This document shows, one piece after another, positions 47,385 through 59,790 of a DNA stretch of 64,000 bases. The notes under the pieces are model-generated. The model saw only the letters and a list, made by a program, of their open reading frames with translations. It was not told the DNA's origin and ran no database searches. The stretch comes from Artemia franciscana (lineage: Eukaryota; Arthropoda; Branchiopoda; Anostraca; Artemiidae), in assembly GCF_032884065.1 (NCBI RefSeq), contig NC_088863.1, forward strand, positions 41,324,880-41,388,879. The letters are read 5' to 3'. The translations under genes and the position numbers were made by a program. Position 1 is the first letter of the stretch. Every line of letters starts with the position of its first letter.

Positions 47385-47965
47385 AAAACAGCATAGACCA
47401 GATACATTCCCAAAAATCAAGAGGGATAAAATATCAATTTCACATTTTCGATTTGTTTTTTAAAGCTTTTTGTACCCCCCTCGAAAAAATAACCCCACAA
47501 ACAAAAGTTCTGGATACGCTCCTGGGGATTAAGCATCAATTACTACCTCCACCCTCCCCTTGTCTCTCCCTTTGAACTAAGTCTGTATTTATCTTAAGGC
47601 TCAATGAGAGTTGAAATCTCTTGGCACCAAAATAAACCTTTTGAGGTATCTCCCTTCCTCCCTAGCTAGCCGAAATAATTCGAAGTTCTAAACAAATTTC
47701 ACTGTCTTCGGCAAATTCCTTGTTGTTTTACAATTCCAAACATTTGTATATAAGAGCATTAAACCTCTAAAATGAGTTCTCTGATAGTGTTGTAGTTAGG
47801 CAGGGAGGGAGATGCCTTAATGGGTCCATTTTAAGGACAACATATCCTAACTCTCATTGAGCTTTCACTGAATACAAAAAAAAAACTTCAAAAAAGTATC
47901 AAAAATGTGAAACTGATATTTAATTTCTCTTGATTTCTGGGAATATTTATGGTCTACATTGTTAT
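47385..47965. other. Long inverted repeat (fold-back)
   Basis: Left arm 47390-47660 and right arm 47800-47960 share inverted landmarks. ATAGACCAGATACATTCCC pairs with GGGAATATTTATGGTCTAC, AATATCAATTTCACATTTT with AAATGTGAAACTGATATTT, and GGCTCAATGAGAGTT with AACTCTCATTGAGCTT. The flanking C-rich and G-rich runs may extend the arms to about 47040 and 48200. Confidence 0.75.
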
Positions 47966-48626
47966 TATGAAATTAAAAAGTAATATCAAAACCCAAAATG
48001 AACAAAATTTATTCCGTATAGGAGGGGGACTGCCCCTTCCTCATCTTCACCTCCACCTCGCGGCCGCAGAAACTTCAGAGGGTGCTCATTACACACACGG
48101 CTTTTTTCCAAGGGGGTATTTCTATGTGGAGGGGGTATTTTCTGGTAAGGGGAGGTTATTTCTCTGAAGGGGTATTCTCCAAGGGGCTATTTTTTGGGAG
48201 GGGAAGGGTGTTACGAGGGGTATTAAACGCCGGATCCCACATTAATAGCTAAAATCACCTTTCAATTTCCCTTCTAATAAATTTCCTCGGAGGGGGGAAT
48301 ACACTGGAGGGACTTATGCCGGCTCTCTGACAAAGCAACGACTGAACAAAGAAAAAAGCAAATGGATAACAAGAATATTTTGCCTGTATCCAAAAAGGCG
48401 TCTTCAGCGTTGAATATGAAAATGCTGCAACATATCAACTTAAAAAGAAAAATTTTAACTCAAAGAAGAATAAAAAAAAAATGATCAAGCCTATATATTC
48501 AAAATTGCTACTGAATCACCAAGCCAGGAATGAACTGGTCAATATATACTTGACATTTTTTTTCTTCCTTCTGGCCTAACGCTCGCCTTTTTTTTAAACT
48601 TTTCTTTCTTTTTGCCATGGTTACAG
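47966..48626. other. G-rich segment and unassigned sequence
   Basis: 48110-48230 contains GGGGGTATTTCT-type repeats. The rest is AT-rich with no feature seen. Confidence 0.45.
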
Positions 48627-51600
48627 TGGCGGACCCAGAGGGGGCGGGGGGGGGGAGGTGTGCATACCCCTGACGTAGTGGTGGATTTGTGGTTGAGACC
48701 GCTTGCTTTGGTTTGGGTTAAGACGAAAATAATTTTTTGTCTTGAATAGTTGAGTTTTTATGGCACTTGGTATTAACCAAGTGACATGTAGCGATCGCAA
48801 ATTCTGTCGGTCGGTCGGTCTGTCTGTCCCGGTTTTGCTACTTTAGGCATTTCCAGGTAAGCTTGGACGATGACATTTGGCAGGCGTATCAGGGACCAGA
48901 CCAGATTAAATTGGAAATAGCCGTTTTCGCGATTTGACCATCTGGGGGAAGTGGGGGAACCTCAAATCTTGGAAAATGCTTAGAGTGGAGGGATCGGGAT
49001 GAAATTTGGTGGTAAAAATAAGCACAAGTCCTAGATACGGGATTGACATAACCGGAACGGATCTGCTCACTTTGGGTAGTTGGGGGAGGGTTGATTCTAA
49101 AAAATTAGAAAAAATGAGGTATTTTTGACTTACGAAAGAGCTATTGTATCTTAATGAAATTTTTTATTTAGAATGACCTCGAAGCTCAGATTTCTTATTT
49201 TAAATCCCGACCGGATCCAGTGTCATTAGGGGGGGGGCGGAAATTTGGAAAACGCTTAAAGCGGAGAGATCAGGATGAAGCTTGGTGGATAGAATAAGCA
49301 CAAGTCCAAGATAGGTGACTGACATAACCGGACCGGATCCGCTCTCTTTGATGGAGTTTGGGGGGGGGGAGAGTGATTGGGAAAAATTTGGAAAAATGAG
49401 GTACTTGTAACTTACGAACGGGTGATTAGTCCTTAATGAAATTTAATGTTTAGAAGGAACTCATGTCTAAGAGCTCTTATTTCAAATACCTACCAGATCT
49501 TTTGACATTGGGGGTAGTTGGAGGGGGAAACAGGAAATCTTGGAAAACGCTTATAAATGTCGTAGATACGTGATTGGCGTAACCGGACTGGATCCGCTCT
49601 CTTTGGTGGAGTTAGGTGGTGGGGTTCAGTGCTTTGGCGAGTTCGGTGCTTCTGGACGTGCTAGGACTATGAAAATTGGTAGGCGTGTCAGGGAGCTGCA
49701 CAAATTGACTTGATAAAGTCGTTTTCCCCGATTCGAGCACCTGGGGGGCTGAAGGGAGAGGAAAAATTAGAAAAATTGAAGTATTTTTAACTTACGAGTG
49801 GGTGATCGGATCTTAATGAATTTTAACATTTAGAAGGACCTCATGACTCGAAGCTCTTATTTTGAATCCCGACCGGCATTAAGCCTCTGATTTTCCTTTA
49901 AAGCAATCTATTGATTTTTAGAATTTTGCTAGAGCTCATACCGTATGAGCTCTTGGCTCTTCCGACCTCGTCACAAGTGCCATATGAGCTCTTAGCTCTT
50001 GTTAATATTAAGACAGTTTCGTTTTGCAAACAAGTTTCAAACTAGGTTTCAATTACTTTGCGTGCTCTCTGTTAGATTTTACTAATAACAAAGACCACCA
50101 AGAATTATTTAATTAAATTTAGGTTAATCTGTCTGCATTACCAGAAAAGCCAACTGGGAGGCGAAAATCTTCATTTCATTATAACAAGGATGGGAAATTT
50201 AAAATCTTAATTTCTTTAGGCTAACGAAATGATATTCCAGGATTGTGCTGTCACAATGATGTTGAAAAGCAAAATATTCACTTCTTTTTATTGTCAAAAA
50301 TTTGTTTTTGAGTCTTGCTATGGCACCAAGGCGAATAAATTCATATCATTACTTTTTTTGGCTGTCTGTTTTGGTTTGATTGGTTTACTTTTTTTGCAAA
50401 GCAGGGTGGTGGTTTTTACAACTTTGTTGTTTTTTAGGGGATTCGTATAATAGAAAGTAAATGTATGACAAGTGCAAAAATTATTAATTTAAGTTTTCGA
50501 CTTTGGTGAGCAAATGGGGGCCACTTTACTGCTATTATCATTTAATTAAAGCTCTGCATTATATGACATATCACCTCCTCTGTTCATCCTAAAACATTTA
50601 AATAAAGGCCAAACTCCTTAGAACTTTAATAAAGGTTCGTATAAGTATATACTTAGAATTAAGTATATAAGCCGAAATACTCCTTCTAAGGTCAGAGGAA
50701 TCATTTAAGAAGAATAGATTTTCGAAAACTTGTTTATAAAAGAAGGCAAATAATTACGTGTTTTTTGTTTTTTTTATCTAGCTGATATAGATGGGTCTCT
50801 GAATTCTCAGTTTGAATCTGTGGAATTGCAAGGATTTTTTTTTCTTCAAACATTTACTAATAAAATGTTGATAAAAAGTGGAAATTCACATAACTTGAGG
50901 TGACCACTGAAACGGAATGTAAGTATAGTATTACTTCAGAATTTCTCGCCTTCTCAATACCAACCAGTCATAAAATATAGTTGCGTATATTTGTCCATAA
51001 AATTGTCTAAACTGCTATATATACCGCAGAGGATTTTTATACTTATTTTGATACATGCCGTCAAATCATATTTCCACGATTAGTTGTTTATAAATCAAAA
51101 TTTTTACAGGACAATTCTCTTACTTAATGCTAAATCTGAATCAATTTTCAATTTTTTATTTTTGTGCTCAACAGACAAACCGATATTTAAAATTTGAATT
51201 GACTATATGAAAATCTCAAGATTAAAAAAAAATAATTAGAAATCTACCACAGCTTGAGAACCTAAGAATTTAACTCACCAATCTATACCTACCGAACACA
51301 AAAATAACAAACACGTAATTTTTTTAAGGAGTACTTCGACTCATATACTTAGTTTGAAGCAAATACCTACATGCATCTTAATAGAGTTAATGTTTTTCTG
51401 ACGATTTTGATCTTTATTCGAATACTTTAGGATGAATAGAAGAGGAAATACTAATGAAGAGCTCTAAACTGACAGGACTCACGATTAACAGGACTAGCTA
51501 TTATGAACATTCACCAAAATTTTGAGGTAGACATTGACCGTGTAATCAATTGATATGGCAGTTGTGGAAATACAGAAATAGACTTTTCTTATAAAATTGT

Positions 51601-52315
51601 GGTATCTGTGACTTAAGCGAAATATATAGAACTTTAAAAAGTAGAAAGATACGCTGTGTTGTAATGAAAAGTAAAATTTTGATTAGTAAATTTTTGAGAT
51701 TTTATCAAAGTTGACACTGTTTATTAAAACACTATTTTAAAAAAGAAATAGGGATTAGTTAGTGCTATATTGGCTATACTTAAAACCCTCGTCATAAATT
51801 TCTTCTTTGCATTTCTATCTCTTCGTTCTGTCTATTTTGTTACACCCCCAAAAGAACTAGTATCTTATGTTTAATACATGTTTTACGAATATGCTAGTTA
51901 TATTTTTATCCTCATTTTCTGCTCTTCATTACTATCATAGTGACTAAGTGATGCCATAAAGTTAAGTGACATGCTAAACGGTTTTACCTCTACAAATTGT
52001 CACAAAGAGTGCAGGACCCCGAAATATGGTTTAAGACCAATCCTTTTTTGACAATAAAAAGCTCAACTCACTCGCTATAGTGGTCAGAAGTGCAAGGGCA
52101 AAAAATTATGTAAAATATATTAAATGTTATATTTTTTTATAGATGGTGAACTGCTTTTTATTATTTTTTTTTTTACGGCGGGGCAGTTTTTATAACTTAC
52201 TATTTTTGTATCAAATGTTTTTATATCATGTTAATTTCAACAGATTTACAAGAACTTCGACCCTCACTAGCTTTTAGGCTAAATTTACGACCATTTCCAG
52301 TACCCTGGCATGGCT
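48627..52315 (+). mobile_element. TIR transposon (hAT-like ends), copy B, interrupted
   Basis: The left TIR is CAGTGGCGGACCCAG at 48627. The sequence matches copy A at 31652-35717 outside each copy's own insertion. An unrelated repeat-bearing element sits at 48764-49995. The right end fades near 52315 into sequence unlike copy A, so the right TIR is lost. The net length of ~2.4 kb agrees with copy A. Confidence 0.72.
48764..49995. mobile_element. Non-autonomous element with ~270-bp internal repeats
   Basis: Starts GGCACTTGGTATTAACCAAG, then a GTCGGTCGGTCGGTCTGTCTG tract. It ends with two ATGAGCTCTTGGCTCTT / ATGAGCTCTTAGCTCTT boxes. Three diverged internal units share CATAACCGGA..GGATC-GCTC, AAATGAGGTA, AACTTACGA..GGTGAT, TTAATGAA-TTTA and CCCGACCGG boxes, starting near 49000, 49280 and 49550. 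Comparison with copy A shows the clean insertion. From memory, this style of repeat is widespread in aquatic invertebrate genomes. That would need a search. Confidence 0.7.
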
Positions 52316-52349
52316 AGCCAGTTTCTTCCAAACTTTTTTGGAAGAAAAT

Positions 52350-54435
52350 TCATAATTCGTGGTAACGAACTGTAAGCAAGGGGCAAATCGGCTCAATAGT
52401 AACCAAAGCTCTAAAAAATTAATATCGATAACCATTATAACACTAAAAGATTTTGCTTTGTGTACTAATTCCAAATATATAAAGTTTATTAGGTTTCATG
52501 CTACCCACCAAAAGCAACGAGTCTGAGGAAATTTGCCTGATTTAAAAATGGAGTGAAATACTAAGAATAAAGTAAGTTCATCTTAATAGCAATTAAATAA
52601 AAAAACAAGTTTTGTTAATTGAAAGTAAGGAGCAATATTAAAACTTAAAACGAACAGAAATTACTCCGTATATGAAAGGGACTGTTCCCTCCTCAACGCC
52701 CCACTCTTTACGCTAAAGTTTAACTCTTTCTCTCAACTCTACTTTTTAAAAAAGTAAAAAAAAAATAAGCGTAAAGAGAGGGGCGTTGAGGAGGGAACAG
52801 CCCCTTTCATATATGGAGTAATTTCTGTTCGTTTTAAGTTTTAATATTGCTCCTTACTTTCAGTTAAAAAAAACTTGTTTTTTTATTTAATTGCTATTAA
52901 GATGAACTTACTTTATTCTTAGTATTTCACTCCTTTTTTAAATCAGGCAAATTTCCTCAGACTCGTTGCTTTTGGTGGGTAGCATGAAACCTAATAAACT
53001 TTATATATTTGGAATTAGTACACAAAGCAAAATCTTTTAGTGTTATAATGGTTATCGACTTGTCTTTTTATATAATTTCTGAACGATTTTAAATTAAGGC
53101 ATGTTTTGATTTTGGCTCTCCGCACATGAATAATTAAAACGAAATTTGCATATTAATTTATTTTTATGGCTAAATGGCTTTCTCATTGTTTTGATCAGAC
53201 GATTTTGAGAAAAATGGAGCGGGGGAGTAGGCTTAGTTACCCTCCAATTTTTTGGTTAATTAAAAAGGCAACTAGAACTTTTAATTTTTTACGAACATTT
53301 TTATTAGCAAAAATTAACGTAACTTACAAATTAACTTAGGTAATGAACTTCTATAGTCGTATTGTTTATTACATATATGAGGAGGGTTCAGCCCCTCGTT
53401 GATACCTCGCTCTTTACACTAAAGCTTAAATTGTGTCCCAATTCCTTAAGAATGACCCTTGAATAAAGTTACTTTAGCCTAAAGAGCGAGGTATTAGGAG
53501 GAGGTGAACTTCTCGTCCTCGTAATAATTTCCGTTCAATTTAAGTTTTAATCCTCCTCCTTACTTTCAGTTGAATAAACTTTTTCGTATTTATTTTTTCA
53601 TTGTTCTTTAAGAAATGCTAAGAAATCCTACACCCCCTTCATCAAAATTTTCTTCCTCCATGACAAATTCCTCCATGGCAATATCCCCCTACATAACCCC
53701 CACCCCCAACCAAGAAAAATCCCCCTGAAAGCGTCCATACACTTCCCAATAACCATTACTATGTGTAAACACTGGTCAAAGTTTGTAACTTGCAGCCCCT
53801 CCCACGGGGACTGTGGAGGAGTACTTCGTCCCCAAAGACATTGCTTTTAGGTTTTTCGACTATGTTGAATAAAATAGCTATCTCAGAATTTTGATCCGGT
53901 GACTTTGGGAAAAAATTAGCGTAAGAGGGGGCCTAGGTGCCCTCCAATTTTTTCGGTCACTGAAAAGAGCACTAGAACTTTTAATTTCTGTTAGAATGAG
54001 CCCTCATACGACATTCTAGGACCAATGGGTCGATACGATCACCCCTGGAAAAACAAAACAAAAAAAAAACAAATAAATACGCATCCGTGATCGCTCTTGT
54101 GGCAAAAAATACAAAATTCCACATTTTTGTAGATAGGAGCTTGAAACTTCTGCTATAGGGTTCTCTGATGTGCTGAATCTGACAGTGTGATTTTAGTTAA
54201 GATTATATGACTTTTAAGGGGTGTTTCCCCCTATTTTCTAAAATAAGGTAATTTTTCTCAGGCTTGTAACTTTTTATGGGTATTTCTAAACTTAACGAAA
54301 CTTATATATTTAAATTCAGTATTAAAATGAGATTCTTCTGGTATAGCTTTTGTTATAAAAATTCGGTTTTTTAGATTTTCACTTACTATTGAGCCGGGTC
54401 ATTCCTTACTACAGTTCGTTACCACGAACTGTTTG
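52350..54435 (-). mobile_element. FB1 element, minus orientation, with an extended palindrome
   Basis: 53060-54435 is a near-complete minus FB1 ending in TTGAGCCGGGTCATTCC and the hairpin CAGTTCGT-TACC-ACGAACTG (54412-54431). Its terminal fold-back (52610-52890) lies inside a larger palindrome, 52425-53058. The left outer arm of the palindrome continues into an FB1 5' end in plus orientation (TAACGAACTGTA..GGCTCAATAGTAACC near 52362-52405). Confidence 0.82.
52425..53058. other. 634-bp palindrome with ~300-bp arms
   Basis: TCGATAACCATTATAACACT at 52425 is matched by its exact inverse ending at 53058. The arms stay nearly identical through TTAATAGCAATTAAAT and the GAAAGTAAGGAGC block to a small AT-rich centre near 52741. 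Confidence 0.92.
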
Positions 54436-54436
54436 A

Positions 54437-55315
54437 ACACACCATCAGATTCAGCACATCGGAAAGCAATATTGTAGTTGTTTCAAGCTCCTGTCTACAG
54501 AAACGTGGAATTTTGTATTTTTGGCAGAAGAAAAATCATTGATGCATGTTTATTTGTTTGTTTTTTTGCCAGGGGTAATCGTATCAAACCAATCCTACAA
54601 AGTCTGGAGAGGGCTCATTTGATCAGAAATTAATAGTTTTAGTGCCCTTTTTTCAACTTATCAAAACGATTAGAGATCATTAACGCTCCTCTCACAGCCT
54701 TTTCCCCCCAATGACGTCCTTTCAGGATTATAAAATAGCCATTGGGCTGAGCATAGTTGAAATATCCAATAAGTATGTCTCTGGGGATGATAACACTCCC
54801 CCGCCCCACAGCTTCTGTGGAAAGGGGTGTAAGAATGCAATTACTTATTGTTTTCAAATTTCTGCATAACTTGCGGACTTCTTTCAAAGGGAATTTTATG
54901 GGGAAGATTTCCCATGGACAGAATTTTTCCTGGGGAGGAAAGTTTTTGGCGGGACTTTTAAGGGAAAAGTTTTATATTGGAGTTTGGGGGAGGGTGGGGT
55001 GCAAAAGCTATGCAGTTTGTCCATTGTTTAGGTATAGCTTTGTTACTAGGAAATATAACAAAATTTTAGGGCATGTAAGAATTTTCTGAGGATGAGATGT
55101 TCCCTGGGAAGAAATTTTCACGGGGAGGAGATTTTGGTGTTTCCATTGTGTTTCAGAAATCGTTCTTAAAGAATTAGGACAAAAAGTCAAAACTTTAACG
55201 TAAAGAGCAAGGTCTTGTGGAAGGGGCAATTCCTTTCATATACGTAATAATTTCTCTTCGTTTTAAGTTTTGAAGTTGCTCCTTACTTTCAGTTGAAAAA
55301 TCTTTCTTTTTAAAT
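54437..55315 (+). mobile_element. FB1 element, diverged plus copy
   Basis: Directly abuts the minus FB1. Blocks: CACACCATCAGATTCAGCAC at 54438, GTTTCAAGCTCCTGTCTAC, a CATTTGATCAGAAATTAATAG block near 54627, and half of the terminal module with TTTAACGTAAAGAGCAAGG (55193) and the TTGCTCCTTACTTTCAGTTG end. Half the fold-back is missing. Confidence 0.7.
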
Positions 55316-55389
55316 CTAATTTCTGATCGTTTTTAAATAATACCGAGAAATCCGGCTCTATATCCGTGAAAATTCCGGTATTTGTCTAT

Positions 55390-56110
55390 TATACGCCACT
55401 CACTCAAGTTTACGGTGTGTAAAACTCAAGAACAAACCGATTTCTTCGTCAGTTACTTCGTTACTTTAAACACAAATTTGCGCTACATATTTGTAAATTA
55501 GAAGGAGGAGGAGATAAAGCATAGCGGGTCTTCATGCATAATATTTTATTTATTTGTAATTTTATAGTGGGTATTTTTACACGAAGGGGTATTTTCTGGT
55601 GGCATTTTCTGCAGGAGACATTTTTCTCGGGGGGGGGGGGGGGGTTAAACACCGGCCACTGTGTTTAATATCTCATAAAAGGATAATGATGTAAAGCTGA
55701 GATTTTCCAGCAGTTTAAAGGGGGGTATTGTTGTACAAATCTAAAGGCACTATGTGCATCCAGCTTGTCACTAAATGCGCATCGGCAATATCTAAAAAAT
55801 TATTAGGTTTAAATTCTTTGGTAATTTTGCGGGGATGTTGAACTAAGCATGTAAGTATCTGAAAAACAGCATGTATTACAATGTTATCAAAAGGGTGTAT
55901 CCTCAATATCTCAAGAGTGGCTAAGAGCATCAAGTTGAAACGGCGACGGAATGTTGAGGGGGGAGGGTTAAATCAAAAGGCTCAATGTTCATCTAGATTT
56001 GTCGAATGGCTTATCTGTAAAATCTCAGGAATACCCAAGAGCATATAAAGTTGAAACTCTCAGATCATGTACTGGGCAATACTAAACAGTTTAATGGTAC
56101 TATGTATATC
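55390..56110 (+). repeat. ~117-bp satellite and a fold-back arm relative
   Basis: 55390-55450 repeats the TTTAC..GTGTGTAAAACTCAAGAACAAACCG segment seen inside the fold-back at 56330. From 55730 to 56110 about four diverged satellite units follow, with CATCCAGCTTGTCA, AACTCTCAGATCATGTA and similar boxes. A G(16) run is at 55630-55646. Confidence 0.65.
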
Positions 56111-56965
56111 CATGGGTTACCGGCGTTCACCCCCCTTGAAAATAACCCCTCGCGGAAAATAGTCCCCTCTCACGGAATATACCCCCCGAGGAAAATATTC
56201 TCCCACAGGAAAACATCCCCCCTCCCCGTGGAAAATAAGAATTTCCCAATTTGAGAATTTTATTTTAGTTTTTTTTTTTTTTTTTATTTCCATAGCTTGG
56301 GAGGAATTTTGGCACTTGTGTATAATGCGCCATTCACTAAAGTGTATGCTGCGTGAAACTCGAGAACAAACCGTTTCTTTTTTTGTTATTTTCTTCGTTA
56401 TTTTAGAAACAAATTTGGGCTATAGATTTGCAGACTAGGAGGGGGGTAGAGTATAGCGGATCTGCATGCAAGATGTGTTAGGTATAATTATTCTACATAT
56501 TATGAAGTAAGAGTTGTTTTCTAACTTCAAACAGTCCAAATACTTTACCCCCCCCCCCCTATGTGCAAATATATAGCCCAAATTATACATTTCTCATGTA
56601 TTTTGTCACTTGTCTTTGTCTTGTCTCGCGCATAGCTGAAAAAAACTAACGAGAAGCCTGGTTTGTTCTCAAGTTTGACACAGCGTAAACTTGATTGAGT
56701 GGTGCATGATATAAAAGTACCTTCCCCCTGCGGAAATTAATATCAAAACTCAAATAAAATTCTCAAATTTGGAAAGCCTGATTTTCCACGGGGGATATTC
56801 ACGGGGAATATTTTACACGGGGAGATTTTCCGGGGGGTAATATTTTCCACGGGGGAGATTTTCCTTGGAGGGGGGAGTAATTCTAGGGGGGTTATTTCTG
56901 CTGGGGATATTTCTGGGGATATTTTCCACAGGGGGCTAATTACTGGGGAGGGGGCTAGGACTATT
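56110..56965. other. Fold-back with C-rich left arm and G-rich right arm
   Basis: The left arm (56120-56400) has CCCCTCGCGGAAAATAGTCCCC, CCCAATTTGAGAATTTTATT and a CTAAAGTGTATGCTGCGTGAAACTCGAG box. The right arm (56650-56960) has the inverses in reverse order: TTCTCAAGTTTGACACAGCGTAAACTTG, AATAAAATTCTCAAATTTGG, then CCACGGGGGATATTCACGGG and related repeats. Confidence 0.75.
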
Positions 56966-56999
56966 TCCAGGTTGTCTGTGAATGAGTTTCAGCAGTATC

Positions 57000-58530
57000 T
57001 CAAGAATGGTTGAGACTATTCAGCTGAAACTTTCATTGCATATTGACCTATACCAAATAACGGTTTTTGTATCCTGGCAATCAAAAAGACGAGTCTGCAA
57101 TGTTACAGGAACGTCTTAGGCATTAAGTTGAAACTTTTAGGGCATGTGGGCATTGAACTAAATCAGAAGATACTATTTACATCTGTGTTGTCAAAAAGAT
57201 GGATCTGCAATATTTCAGTAAGAGCAAAAGGCATAAAGCTGAGAGTTTCGTGGTATGTTAAGAGGAATGTTGAATTTAAAGAAAGACACTGTGTGCATTC
57301 AGGTTGTCAAAAAGACATGTCTTGAATATCTTAGAAACAGCAAAGGGTGACAAGTTGAAAGAGTGTTGAAGAGCATGAACATAATCAAAATGCAATATCT
57401 CAGAACCGGCCAAGGGTTCAAAGTTGAAACTTTTAGGGCATGTAGAGAGGGATGATGGATCTCAAGACACTAAGAGCATCCAGGTTGTCAAAAGGGCGTA
57501 CCTGGGATAATTCAGGAGGCGCAAATTGTATCAAGTTGAAACTTTAATGGTATGTTTAAGGGGAAATTGAATTATATCAAAAGAATACTGTGCATCCAGG
57601 TTTACAAAAGGCCGTGTCTGCAATATCCGAGGAACGTCTATGAGCATTAAGTTAAATCTTTCAAGGAATTTTAAGAAGGGTATTGAACTAAACAATGTGA
57701 TACTATGTTCATCCAGGTCACCAAAAAGATATATCTAAAATATCCGATGAACAGCTATGGGTATCAACTTAAAACTATTAGGGTACACTAAACTAAATTA
57801 AAGACACTGTCCGTATCCAGGTTGCCATAAGCGCGTATTAAGTAACAAAGGGTATTAAGTTTAAATTTTTGGGACATGCTAAACTAAATCAAAAGACAAT
57901 ATGAGGAGCCAGTTGATCAAAGGGCGTATCTGCGATATCTAGGAAACGGCTAGGGGTATCAAGTTGGGATTTTCTGAGAGTGTTCAGGGCGATGTTTAAA
58001 TAAATTGAACGACTATATTCCTATCCAAGTTGTCAAAGGGGCATATCCACACCAACTAGGGAACAGCTGAGGGTATTAAGTTTAAAGTCTGAGGGAATTT
58101 TAAGAGGGGGGGGGGTTAAGAAAAATTAAGACATTATGATGGTGTGGAGTTGACAGTTTCAAGGACTTTCAAAACAATCAGAAGACGCATCGTGTACCCA
58201 CTTTGTCAAAAGTGAGTATCCACAATACACCAGGAAGGCCTAAAGGTAATACGCTGAAACTTTTAGGGAATATTGCGGGGTATTTTGATCTAAATCAAAG
58301 GGCTCTAAGTGCGTCTAGGTTGTCGAAATGACAAATCTGCAATCTGTCAGGAACAACATTGTGTATTAAGTTGAAACTTTCAGGGAAAGTTGAGGGAAAT
58401 TTTGATAATTTCAAACGATACTCTGTGCATCCAGGTTGTCAAAACTGCGTATCTGGAATGTCTCAAACCAACTAATGGTATTAAGTTGAAACTTTCAGGG
58501 AATTTTGAGGTGGATACTCAACTTACATAT
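57000..58530 (+). repeat. ~117-bp degenerate satellite array, about 13 units
   Basis: The ordered boxes CATCCAGGTTGTCAAAA, GGCGTATCTGCAATATC, a TATTAAGTTGAAACTTTCAG box and a GTTGAGGGG..GAACTAAATCAAAAGACACT box recur. GTTGTCAAAA-type boxes sit near 57068, 57178, 57293, 57480, 57597, 57713, 57816, 57908, 58022, 58200, 58317 and 58434. Spacing is mostly 104-120. Confidence 0.9.
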
Positions 58531-59044
58531 CTCACTTACATATAACGGAATAAATTAACGGCTCGAGGGATACATTTCAAATATCAAGGGAATATTAGAA
58601 CGGGTTGTCAGGTAAATTTTAAATTTATACTTTGGGGGATCAAAAGGGTCCTTAGAAGGACGATAATATTTTGAGAAACAATGTTGTTAAGGTGATTCTT
58701 AATCAGTTTATATGGATTTTTGACGGCCAAATTTTTTTTTTAAATATGTATTCTTATAATAATAGGGTCAACCAATATTAGTCTATATTCAAGTTTGTAA
58801 CATGACGAGAATCAAGAACAGCTTCGGCCCTGTAGAATGAAAAATTAAAACTTTGAATAATATTCCAGTTCACCATCCTCCCAAAATTCTATAGTTAACT
58901 ATTATCAAATTTTGCTGAAAAATTGCGTTCTAAGTATAAATTGAAAATCAAGACCTCGAGGCCTAAGCAGAGAAACCGACAAAAAATTTATAATTCTTTC
59001 CTTATCCAATAAAAACTTTGATATTATTAACAAAAAAAGTAAAT
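58531..59044. other. No recognisable feature
   Basis: AT-rich sequence between the satellite and FB2; nothing supported. Confidence 0.45.
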
Positions 59045-59790
59045 AAAACAATTTTGGAAAAAAATAATTTTTCAAACAAAAGTAAAGATTAAATTAAAAC
59101 CAAAGATAAGGAAAACTAAAATAAAACAACAATTAGATTTGAATTAACAGAACCTGCGAACAGAGTAGACCCCCTTCCCCAAAATAAAACCAGAAAAAAC
59201 ATGAATAATTACGCCAAGCCAAAAACAAACAAAGATTTCCACAAACGAAAATTGGACTAACATCCCCTTAGCCTTTTAAAGGTCAAAGCCTTATCTGTGC
59301 TTTACTGAAAACAAAATATATTTTTGATAAAATCTATTTTATAACCTTGATAAATCATAAACTGCTGAGACTTCTAGGATTGGCTATCACAGGGTTTTCA
59401 TTAGTCAGTCTACTTTCATTAGTTCGTTTCAGTAAGGGAAATTATTGTCAAGTTATTTTTTGGCTGTTGTTGCTGGTGATTTTTCGACAAGTTAAGACTA
59501 TACTGCTCAAAACAAAATCATTTTAGTGAAGCGCAACTGGAACTTTGACCTACAGAGTGCTTAGGTGTGTTAGTCTTACTTTAGTTAAAGTAATTTCTGT
59601 TCATATTAGGATTGACTTGATTATTTAATGTAATTTCTGTTGGTTTTAGTTTCCATTTATTAATTGATTGTGATTTATGTTTATTTTATGATTGCATCTT
59701 TATTTCCACTCGTGTTTGCTTTAATGTAGCTCTTCACTTTTCTTTGAACAACATCTTTTTGACGAACTTTTTTAATCAATAGATTAAAGG
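59045..59790. mobile_element. FB2 fold-back element, second complete copy
   Basis: The left arm (about 59070-59335) ends in AGCCTTATCTGTGCTTTACTGAAAAC. The right arm (about 59515-59780) has TTTAGTGAAGCGCAACTGG, TGACTTGATTATTTAATG and GTAGCTCTTCACTTTTCTTTGAA. It is more diverged than the copy at 22600. Confidence 0.75.

Noticed and set aside
57000-58530. CRISPR-like array
   Set aside because: Repeats are degenerate whole units of about 117 bp without constant repeats and unique spacers. The context is a eukaryotic satellite.
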